DNA of 64,000 bases from Terriglobia bacterium (lineage in GTDB: Bacteria; Acidobacteriota; Terriglobia; Terriglobales; Acidobacteriaceae): NCBI GenBank assembly GCA_020073385.1, contig JAIQFH010000002.1:1-64000 (forward strand). The letters are read 5' to 3'. Position 1 is the stretch's first letter; each line of letters starts with the position of its first letter. Below the pieces are notes generated by a model. That model did no database searches and had not been told where the DNA came from. It was given only the letters and a program-made list of their open reading frames with translations. Positions 42,225 to 49,488 of this stretch are shown here, piece after piece. Both the position numbers and the translations under genes were made by a program.

Positions 42225-42662
42225 ATGGGTTGTCGCATCTGGCCTGCGATCTTGTTGATGCTTCTTCCTGCATTGTCGGGCGGGAGCGCTTCGGTTAAGA
42301 GTGCGCATTCGGCGACTCCGGAGCAGCGCGAGCGGCAACTGTCGCGGACGCTGCGGCGGGCGGCGCAGTACATTGACGTGCCGCATATCAGCTCTCGTCC
42401 GGCGTGCGCGGCGGTAGAGCCGCCGGAGGCACTCACTACGCCAGATCCCCTCTTCACGACCGCAGCGAATGGACGCAAAGTCAAAGTCAGTTTCATCATC
42501 GGTACAGACGGGCGGGTGCATAGCCCGCTGATTCTCGAGAGCGCTGGAGTGGCGGGAGATCGGCGCGTTCTGCAGACCGTGCGCACGTGGAGGTATCGTC
42601 CTGCAACCTGCAACGGCGTGCCGACTGAAACCGAGGGCAAAGTGGAGTTTTCCAGCCGATAG
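42225..42662 (+). CDS. Small secreted TonB C-terminal-domain protein
   Basis: A 145-residue protein with a signal peptide (about 1-22) and a TonB-C-like domain (about 75-145): KVKVSFIIGTDGRVHSPLIL, then VRTWRYRPATCNG. It lacks a transmembrane helix and a Pro-rich spacer, so it cannot bridge the periplasm as TonB does. It may be a periplasmic adaptor or a decoy for TonB boxes (inference). GAGG lies 4 nt before the ATG. Two Cys (about 61 and 131) could form a disulfide. Confidence 0.78.
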   Translation: MGCRIWPAILLMLLPALSGGSASVKSAHSATPEQRERQLSRTLRRAAQYIDVPHISSRPACAAVEPPEALTTPDPLFTTAANGRKVKVSFIIGTDGRVHSPLILESAGVAGDRRVLQTVRTWRYRPATCNGVPTETEGKVEFSSR

Positions 42663-42702
42663 CCGTGCGCGAGCCGCTGCGCTAGAATTCCCTCAAAGGT
42701 GC

Positions 42703-43758
42703 GTGCATTCCGTGGACAAAAAAGAGAAAAATCCGAACCCGTACGCCCAGCCGATGGATACACCGGTGACCAGTGCTGAGTTGCAGGAGGTCTTCCGGCG
42801 GATACAGCCAGAGATGCGACGCGAGAAGCCGAGTGCGGATGCGATCGCGGCGGCCATGGAGGCGGTACAGCGGCTCGCCGCCGAGGCTGATGCCGAGGAT
42901 GCAACGGTGGACGTGGCGCACGATCTGGCGACTGATTCGAAGATTGTCGCGTGCAGGATCTGCGGGTATCAGAATCGAGTAGGTAACAAGTTCTGTGGCA
43001 TGTGCGGGATCTCTGTCGCGGAAGCCGAGAAGGCGGCGTCAGGGGCTTCGGCGCCTCGGATCGCAGAACCGGCGGGAATGATCGATCTTCCGCCGACTAT
43101 GTTTCCCGAGCCAGAGAGGCTTGCCACGACCCGGCCCGCCGGAAACGAAACGCACCACTACCATCATCACTATCACCATCACTACTTCCCGGGGGCGCCG
43201 GAGGCGGGTTATCCACGCGCGATCGAACCGGCGCGCGATCCTGCGCGGGACGCCGCTCGGGAAGATAAGCTGCGAAACACGGCAGCGTCGCTGCGGGGCG
43301 ACCTGAGCCGGGCCGAGGCTGCGGTGCGGGCGATTACGCAGGAGTGGGTGCTGGCCTGCAATACGAAACATCTGGATGACCTGCTGGAGCTTTACAGCCC
43401 AGATGCGCTGGTGCTGCGGTCGAACTATCCTGCCATTCGCGGGGCAGCTGCAGTGCGCGAGTTTTTCTTTGGCGCGCTGGATGCTGGGCTGGGAGAGGTT
43501 GAGATTGATCCGCTGCGCGTCGATGTGGTAGGCGATCTTGCCTACGAGGCGGGACGGTGCAAAGCTCTGATTCCGGGTTCGACCGGCAAACGCCGTGAGG
43601 AGCGCGGAAAGTATCTGTGGGTGCTGCAGCGACAGCCGAATGGGGAATGGAAGGTCGTTGCCGATTGCTGGTCGAGTGATCTGACGCTGACGACGCTGGA
43701 GTCGGATGTTCCGGCAAGCGCAGGAGTAAGGACGGCTCAACCACGAAAGAATCCGTAG
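42703..43758 (+). CDS. Zinc-ribbon protein with His-rich linker and SnoaL/DUF4440-like domain
   Basis: A 351-residue protein without a signal peptide. After a charged N-terminus there is a zinc ribbon (about 82-100: CRICGYQNRVGNKFCGMCG) and an extended linker with a His/Tyr cluster (HHYHHHYHHHYF, about 150-161) able to bind metal. A coiled segment (about 185-215) leads to a cone-shaped NTF2/SnoaL-like domain (about 215-330: WVLACNTKHLDDLLELYSPD, YLWVLQRQPNGEWKVVADCW). The last group is often a small-molecule-binding or isomerase fold. The function of the combination is unknown. The start is GTG at 42703 with an AAAGG site; a GTG at 42712 is possible. Confidence 0.72.
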   Translation: MHSVDKKEKNPNPYAQPMDTPVTSAELQEVFRRIQPEMRREKPSADAIAAAMEAVQRLAAEADAEDATVDVAHDLATDSKIVACRICGYQNRVGNKFCGMCGISVAEAEKAASGASAPRIAEPAGMIDLPPTMFPEPERLATTRPAGNETHHYHHHYHHHYFPGAPEAGYPRAIEPARDPARDAAREDKLRNTAASLRGDLSRAEAAVRAITQEWVLACNTKHLDDLLELYSPDALVLRSNYPAIRGAAAVREFFFGALDAGLGEVEIDPLRVDVVGDLAYEAGRCKALIPGSTGKRREERGKYLWVLQRQPNGEWKVVADCWSSDLTLTTLESDVPASAGVRTAQPRKNP

Positions 43759-43849
43759 ACAGGGGCTAAAAAGCCCGGCGTCTCTCTAGCGGCTTACGCG
43801 GCGCTGAAGTGCCGCTCTTCCACGTGATGCTGAGGCGCTCTTTCGCGAT

Positions 43850-44467
43850 CTAGGGACTCACTCCCAGTTTCTGCAAGTCTGCGCGCAACTGATCCAGTGA
43901 ATCCATCTCGATGGTGTGCATCCCCAGTTTGGCGGCACATTCCAGGTTGAGCGCGCGATCGTCGATGAAGCAGCACTCAGCGGCGGGGATTTGCGTAATC
44001 TCCAGGGCCAATCGATAAATCCCACTCTCGGGTTTGCGCAGGCCAACGAAGCACGAACTGACGAACAGACGAAAAATGTTCCGCAATCCGAACTTTTCGA
44101 TGCGGTAGTAGTTCAGTTCGCGCGACTCATTGTTGATCGTCCCCATGAGGTACTTGCCCGAACTGCTGAGGGATTGAGCGAACTGCAGAACATCCTGGAA
44201 GGGCTGCGAGAGGGAAAACATGTAATCCCGAAATGCCTCGCGCGAAAATGGGCACGGGCGATAGAAGACGGTACGATCGAGATACTCGTCAAGGGTGATT
44301 TTGCCGCGCTCAAAGGAAGAGACGACCATTTCGTGGCGGTTGTGGAACTCCTCTTCGTCAGCCTCCATTTGAAAATGCTGCAGGGCCTGGGCTCGCTGGG
44401 TGTGGTCCCAGGCATTGGTAAGCAGAACGCCGCCGACATCCCAGAAAAGTGCTCGTATGGTAGACAA
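43850..44467 (-). CDS. HAD-superfamily hydrolase, YihX-like (HAD-IA variant)
   Basis: A 205-residue protein with motif I FWDVGGVL (about 8-15). As in YihX-type HADs, the Asp usually two residues after the nucleophile is Gly. Motif II has GTINNES, a Lys lies in GLRKPESG, and motif IV has CFIDDRALNLE. The cap is helical. YihX hydrolyses alpha-D-glucose-1-phosphate; relatives act on other sugar phosphates. It is cytoplasmic. The next gene upstream on this strand is far away, so it is probably a single gene. Confidence 0.87.
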   Translation of the reverse strand: MSTIRALFWDVGGVLLTNAWDHTQRAQALQHFQMEADEEEFHNRHEMVVSSFERGKITLDEYLDRTVFYRPCPFSREAFRDYMFSLSQPFQDVLQFAQSLSSSGKYLMGTINNESRELNYYRIEKFGLRNIFRLFVSSCFVGLRKPESGIYRLALEITQIPAAECCFIDDRALNLECAAKLGMHTIEMDSLDQLRADLQKLGVSP

Positions 44468-44565
44468 GAGATTTCCCCCAGTTAAAAGCGCTTTGGAGAG
44501 TTTAGACGAAGTCGGGCGGTCTGGGTCCAGCCAGCCTTGTGCTGGAAATTGTGCGACAAGGAGCT

Positions 44566-44612
44566 TAACCGTGGAACACGCAGAGAATTCCGCTGAGTGC
44601 GCGGAGAAAACC
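44566..44612. repeat. AACCG-family repeat, half copy
   Basis: TTAACCGTGGAACACGCAGA and GAATTCCGCTGAGTGCGCGG match the general pattern of the family arms at 29650 and 41029. Confidence 0.55.
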
Positions 44613-44675
44613 GGGGATCGATCCCAGTTGTTCCACTGTGTCCACTTGGCTCCGCTGAAGCATTCACAAATCAGG

Positions 44676-44715
44676 CTAAAAATTAGAGGCCGATCCTATT
44701 TCCGTAAGGTCGGCC
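44676..44715 (-). terminator. Rho-independent terminator of the beta-propeller lipoprotein gene
   Basis: On the minus strand GGCCGACCT and AGGATCGGCC form a hairpin with one bulged A, followed by TCTAATTTTTAG. It lies 17 bp beyond the stop codon. Confidence 0.65.
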
Positions 44716-44731
44716 CCAAGATCAAAAGCGA

Positions 44732-47656
44732 TCAATCGATGCTGCCCATGACCACCATCGCCACGGGTTTGTTGCCGGTGCCGAAGGTCGGCGTCGACAT
44801 AGGGGTCAAGTCGCCGGTGGCCTGGTTGATGACGTATCCGGATACGGTGTTGCTGTCGCGATTGACTACATAGAGGAAGCGAGCAGTTGGATCGACGACG
44901 GTTGCAATGGGGAAGGTCCCCGTGCCCCACGGCGAGCCTACAACCTGCGTTAAGGTTCCATCTGCGGGATCGATCGTGTTGGCCTGTACGTTGTTGGCGT
45001 TGGTGTTGGCTCCATAGACGAAGCGTCCGAGCGGGTCTACGGCAACGGCTTGCGTGGGGCCGAGATTGCCCGAAGATGTCAGCACCAGTTCGCCAAGATT
45101 TCCGACGATGAACTGATCGATGACTTGATCGGTCGGGCTGACCAGGAATCCGAAGCTATGCCAGTACACCAGGTTCGTGTAAGGCGGTGCAGCGCCATAG
45201 GGCGACAGAGCCAAAGAAGGGCCTCCGTAGGGCACCACGGTGGGCGTAGTTGACCACAACAGGCCGGTCTCGGGCTGCAGGGAATAGATCGCCGTCGTCT
45301 TTGAGGTGGGGCATGTTTGATAAAGAGTGGTGCCACGCCAGTCGGCAAACAGCGAGCGTGCACCAACGCATTGGCCTGTGGGCACGCTTCCCAGCAAAGT
45401 CAGAACTCCGGTCAACGAATTGATGCTGTACGCGGAGATCGAGTCATCACCTGAGGTACCCACATAAAGGACTCGTCCTGTCGCCTCAACCGCCACGCCG
45501 GTCGGTGCTTGGCCGGTCGCAAACGGGGAACCTGTGACCTTGGTCAAGGCTCCCGTTGTCGGATTGATGGTGAAGGCGGCGACAGTGTTCGTGTCTTTAT
45601 TCACGGCAAACAAGAAGTTTCCGTACATGTCGGTGGACATGGCGACCGGATTGGTGCCGCCGGTGGTCACCGCCGAACCGACCGTCACCAGCGCGCCGTT
45701 GGTGGCATCAACCGTATAGCGAGAGATGGTGTGATCCTGATTGTTGAGGACATAGGCAAATCTGTTCGCCACGGAAACGGAAGTCGGGCTCTTGACCAAG
45801 CCGAAGCGGGCCCAGCGTCCCGTGCCAACTTGGGTTCGGCTATGAATCGAGTTCAGGAAAGTCAGCTGATCATGCGCGCGATCCACCTTGATGGCGGTCA
45901 GCGCGAAATCCTGATTGGTATAGAGGAAGTTCCCGGTCGAGTCGGGATGGAAGTCGGAACTCTCGGCGTAGCCATTCAGGAATGGAGATCCTGCAACTTC
46001 GGTGAGGACGCCGGTCGTGTTGTTGATGGTATACATCGCGATGCCGAAACGGTTGCCGGCGTAGACGTATTTGCCAAGTGGATCAACGGCGAGACCTTCG
46101 CCAGGGTAGCCACCACCGGTGAATGGCGAGCCCGGAATGAATGTGAGCAAGCCGTTGACGGGATCGATAGTGAAGCCGTCCACTACGCCATTCATAAAGC
46201 CGGTAGCGTAGAGGAACTTGCCGTTGGGCGTAATACCCATGCCGCTGGTGAAGCCGGTCCCGGGCGCGAGAATACTCTGCAATTGTGTAAGTTGTCCGGT
46301 TGGGGAAATGCTGAAGACGACGATGGTGGAATCCTGGTATCCACCTTCGTTCATGGCGTACAGATATTTGCTGGCAGGATCAAAAGCCAAAGCGCGGCCC
46401 GTGACCCCCGTACTCCACGGAGAGCCCGATAACGCTGTCAAGACACCGCTGCTCTGGTCGATGGTGTAGCCCCACATGGAGCCGTAGTCGTTAATCACGT
46501 AGAGGAACTGGCCGTTGGGTGTGATGTCCATTGCCAGAGGCCGGCAGCTTGGCGCCGAGAAGGGCGAACCGGGAATGGGACTGAGGTCACCGTCGGAATC
46601 GAGGGAATAACCTAAGAATCCGATGAAGCCTGCATCGGTGTAAATGAACTTGCCATTGGGATGAACAGCTAGGATATCTGGGTTGGTGTACATGTCAGGG
46701 GAAACGAAGGTCAAACCCGCAGGCCGGAGTTTTCCGGTTGCGGAGTCGATGGAGTGGACCGACAGAGTCTTGAACTGTCCATCGGGCATGACGACATAGC
46801 CCGCGACGCCGAGCGAGATGACATTCAACTGGATGGTCGCCGAGTTTGACTTTCCCGTGTCGGCCACTGCGGTTGCGGTGACAGTAACGGTTGCGGGAGA
46901 GGACACCGTATTCGGGGCTGCGTAGTGGCCATGGGTATCGAGCGTTCCGTTGCCAGTCAGACTCCAAGTCACAGCGTTGTTAGTGGCGTTGCTGACCGAC
47001 GCGGTGAACTGTTCCGCCGTCCCCGCATTTAACGTGGTGCTTGTCGGAGAGATCGTCACTCCAACGCCAGGAATGGTCAGCGTGGTAGACACGGCTTTGC
47101 TCGGATCCGCATTTGGCGTCGCCGAGACCGTGGCGGAACTGGGAGTGGAGAAGCTCGAGGGGGCACTGTAACGGCCGCTGGCATCAACGGCGCCAGCTCC
47201 CGTAGAAATGCTCCATGTCACGCTCGTGTCCGTCGCGTTGGAGACGTTGGCTGTGAATAGCTGAGTCGCGCCGAGAATCACGCTCGGCGTCGTGGGCGAG
47301 ATCGTCGCGGAGATCGCCGGAATCGTCACGCTGGCAGATTTGGACTTGCTCGTATCCGCTTGCGCTGTGGCCTTGACCGTAACGGTCGCGGGCGTGGTCA
47401 AGCTCGAAGGAGCCGTGTAGAGTCCTGAACTTGAGACTGTGCCCCCGCCCGAGACTGTCCAGGTGACAGCTGTGTTTGCAGATCCGGAGACTGTGGCCGT
47501 GAACTGTTGGGTTGCGCCGGCGATAACGTTAGCCGACGAAGGCGTTAGCGTGATAGAAACCGAAACCGGAGGCGGCGTGCCGTTATTGCCGCCTCCGCCG
47601 CAACTGCACGAGAGTAGAAGGCCCAGCACTACGACCACCCCAGTAAGGGATCTCAT
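44732..47656 (-). CDS. Lipoprotein with Ig-like repeats and a YVTN/lactonase-like beta-propeller
   Basis: A 974-residue protein. A signal peptide with a lipobox-like LLSC (Cys about 16) precedes a Gly-rich linker. About 32-115, 118-205 and 207-295 are three bacterial Ig-like domains, each with the pattern G-A-T-Q-[QL]-F-T-A-x-V-S, then V-T-W-[ST], [GA]-x-Y-[ST]-A-P and T-V-T-V-x-A-T-A. From about 305 to the end a propeller with repeats such as V-D-P-x-G-[KR]-[FY]-[VL]-Y, T-x-G-x-L-[TS]-x-V-x-G-S-P-[WF] is seen; this is the 6-phosphogluconolactonase-like or surface-layer family. It is probably outer-membrane-anchored and involved in surface binding; enzyme activity is not shown. A terminator follows. 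Confidence 0.88.
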   Translation of the reverse strand: MRSLTGVVVVLGLLLSCSCGGGGNNGTPPPVSVSITLTPSSANVIAGATQQFTATVSGSANTAVTWTVSGGGTVSSSGLYTAPSSLTTPATVTVKATAQADTSKSKSASVTIPAISATISPTTPSVILGATQLFTANVSNATDTSVTWSISTGAGAVDASGRYSAPSSFSTPSSATVSATPNADPSKAVSTTLTIPGVGVTISPTSTTLNAGTAEQFTASVSNATNNAVTWSLTGNGTLDTHGHYAAPNTVSSPATVTVTATAVADTGKSNSATIQLNVISLGVAGYVVMPDGQFKTLSVHSIDSATGKLRPAGLTFVSPDMYTNPDILAVHPNGKFIYTDAGFIGFLGYSLDSDGDLSPIPGSPFSAPSCRPLAMDITPNGQFLYVINDYGSMWGYTIDQSSGVLTALSGSPWSTGVTGRALAFDPASKYLYAMNEGGYQDSTIVVFSISPTGQLTQLQSILAPGTGFTSGMGITPNGKFLYATGFMNGVVDGFTIDPVNGLLTFIPGSPFTGGGYPGEGLAVDPLGKYVYAGNRFGIAMYTINNTTGVLTEVAGSPFLNGYAESSDFHPDSTGNFLYTNQDFALTAIKVDRAHDQLTFLNSIHSRTQVGTGRWARFGLVKSPTSVSVANRFAYVLNNQDHTISRYTVDATNGALVTVGSAVTTGGTNPVAMSTDMYGNFLFAVNKDTNTVAAFTINPTTGALTKVTGSPFATGQAPTGVAVEATGRVLYVGTSGDDSISAYSINSLTGVLTLLGSVPTGQCVGARSLFADWRGTTLYQTCPTSKTTAIYSLQPETGLLWSTTPTVVPYGGPSLALSPYGAAPPYTNLVYWHSFGFLVSPTDQVIDQFIVGNLGELVLTSSGNLGPTQAVAVDPLGRFVYGANTNANNVQANTIDPADGTLTQVVGSPWGTGTFPIATVVDPTARFLYVVNRDSNTVSGYVINQATGDLTPMSTPTFGTGNKPVAMVVMGSID

Positions 47657-47858
47657 AAAGCGCCTCCTCAGAATGTTACAAATGCGAATTTGCAGAGCCG
47701 GCGAAACAGATTAGGGGGGGAGTTTCGGTGCTGCCTGCAATCGGAGGGGGTGCGGGGCGGTGGCCTTGCGGGTCTTGCGAGGCGTCTCCCTGGGTCGCAG
47801 GGCTCCTGGGCCAACCCTGCTTCGGGCGGAATCTTTTCATAAAGCTATAGCGCTGTCA

Positions 47859-47872
47859 GTGACGCTCGTCAC
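47859..47872. promoter_or_regulatory. Perfect 14-bp palindrome upstream of the lipoprotein gene
   Basis: GTGACG-CT-CGTCAC lies in the 220-bp gap between the DUF3179 gene and the Ig/propeller gene, next to an AAGCTATAGCGCT segment. It could be an operator. It is close to the stop codon of the upstream gene, so it might only be part of its 3' end. Confidence 0.25.
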
Positions 47873-47876
47873 CAGG

Positions 47877-49244
47877 CTAGTGTTTGTAGATGGTCGTGTC
47901 GGGATGGTAGTTGCGCCAATCGAACCAGTAATCCTTCAAAGCGGAGACGCGATCAAGGCATTTTCCGTGTGCAGGGCCGGACACGGCGCAGCCCTGGAAG
48001 TTCCATTCGCTGGCTGTGGTGGAGTCGAGAAGCAGCCAGGGTTTCGCCGGCGGGTCGGACTTAGCTACTGCTTGTGCTGGCTGCGGGGTGCGGGGGCTGG
48101 CAGCCCCCGCCACAGCCGGCGGGACGCCGGCGCTACTCTTCGACGCGTCAACTTGGGTCTCGAGTTTCTTTGATGTCTTTGCGGAATCGGTCTCGTCTTC
48201 CGCTTCACCCTTCAGGAAGAACTCCGAATCTTTTCCATCAATGCGGCTCACGAAGACGCGGAAGGACTTCTTGTCGGGTGCTACTGCCACCAGCAGCGGA
48301 GTGCCGGCGACGTGATCCATGACGGGTGATTGCTTCAACAGCGTGTCCCAGGGGTAGGCGCGACTCACGCCCTTGAGTTCGAGTCCGACTACAACATCGC
48401 GCGATTTCAATTCTGTGCCGGGGAAACTGATCACGACTGGAAGCTTGAGGATCTCGGGCTCCCAGTTGCTCTCGTACTCCTTGGCGTACTTCGGCACTTC
48501 AGCGAGGACAAGACCGTCTGACACTTCAGACTTCCATTCGCCGAACGTGAGTTCGTCGTAAGGAACGAGTTCGAGGGAATCGCCCTTCAGGGGGCCGTAG
48601 ATGGCCTTGCCGGTGATCTGCTGCCACCAGGTGCCCGTTTCCTTGTCGCGCATCAGGAAATTCTGATTGTTGATGCCGGCGAGATAGAAATGCAATGCCC
48701 TGCCGTTCACTGTGCGAGTCCACACGAGACCCGTGTGACAGAGCGTTCAATAGGTGACGGCGATCGGTACTCCACCGACGACATCGTTGAGGATGTGGTG
48801 GTAGGCCATCTCGCGGATGGGGTACGCGCGCGCGTCCTCTCCGTAACGGACCGCCAGAATCATTTCGTCGGCACCCAGCTTACTTGATGATTCAGCGTCG
48901 AATTTCGCGCTGTCGACGGGATGGAACATCCACTCGAAATAGTTCAGGCGCGACATCACGGCCGAGAAGGTGACGGCGATGGCTGCAAGCGACAGCAAGG
49001 CTCTTCTCCATTTATTTGAGCTTCGCCACAGCATTGCGATCAGGAGGAAGGAAACGATTGCGCAGAGCAGGGAAACAAGCGGAGCGAACTGACGGATTTC
49101 CATTGCCCACAAGAGCGTGCGCGGATGCTGAGAACGGAATGGGCGGATGATGAAAGCCGGGAACATGAATGCGCCAAAGCCGACCAGGGCGAAGGTGGCA
49201 AGGGCAATCCACAGCGATGGCTTATGAGCGTTGGATGTGATCAT
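47877..49244 (-). CDS. DUF3179 membrane protein with in-frame TGA at a conserved Cys position (selenoprotein candidate)
   Basis: A 455-codon frame carries one TGA at 48747-48749 (codon 166). Upstream are three membrane helices (about 8-30, 45-70 and 78-95) and the first half of DUF3179 (DARAYPIREMAYHHILNDVV, GGVPIAVTY). Downstream the same frame continues with T-L-C-H-T-G-L-V-W and the second half (GTWWQQITGKAIYGPLKG). The family has T-Y-C-P-L-C at this junction, so the TGA replaces the first Cys and gives U-T-L-C. No other stop occurs. A hairpin with loop GGTCT begins 9 nt after the TGA. The C-terminal region contains an in-frame palindromic repeat (SSAGVPPAVAGAASPRTPQ). Function of DUF3179 is unknown. 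The ATG at 49244 is preferred over a GTG at 49271. Confidence 0.8.
48085..48135. repeat. REP-like palindromes inside the DUF3179 gene
   Basis: GGGGGCTGGCAGCCCCCGCC, ACAGCCGGCGGGACG and CCGGCG lie within the coding sequence near its 3' end and encode AGVPPAVAGAASP. The style is the same as at 655-712. Confidence 0.6.
48721..48737 (-). promoter_or_regulatory. SECIS-like hairpin after the DUF3179 in-frame TGA
   Basis: On the minus strand the TGA is followed by 9 nt, then CACACG, loop GGTCT, CGTGTG: a perfect 6-bp stem. The E. coli fdhF SECIS has, from memory, an apical loop with the same GGUCU bases recognised by SelB, about 17 nt after the UGA; here the loop starts 15 nt after it. The match is by eye and needs a SECIS search. 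Confidence 0.5.
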
Positions 49245-49421
49245 GAAAGAGGAATAGCGCCGAGTCCCCACAAGTCGACGGGATGGAATTTTACTGAATC
49301 ATTTGCGGGTGAGGGATAGTTTGAAAGTATTAGCTGATCAGGGACTAGGAAATAGGGGCAGAGGTAAGAGAACTGAGAACTCGGAGTTGGATTTTCTGAT
49401 CCCTGACCCCTGGCCCCTGAA

Positions 49422-49468
49422 AGAAAAATGCCCCGGTCTTATGCTCCCTTGCGGGGAAAGACCGGGGC
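49422..49468 (-). terminator. Rho-independent terminator of the pilin operon
   Basis: On the minus strand GCCCCGGTCTT and AAGACCGGGGC form a perfect 11-bp stem around a 17-nt loop, followed by ATTTTTCTTTC. It lies about 20 bp beyond the stop of the PilX-like gene, the last gene of the operon. Confidence 0.85.
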
Positions 49469-49488
49469 ACTCTTGCCGCAACTTGTGC

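Noticed and set aside
43759..43849. GGGCT-AAAA-AGCCC hairpin after the zinc-ribbon/SnoaL gene as a terminator
   Set aside because: The stem is only 5 bp and no T-tract follows on the coding strand.
48747..48749. General reassignment of TGA to an amino acid
   Set aside because: Several clear genes in this window end with TGA (for example nuoB and the phosphoesterase at 41186), so TGA is a normal stop here.
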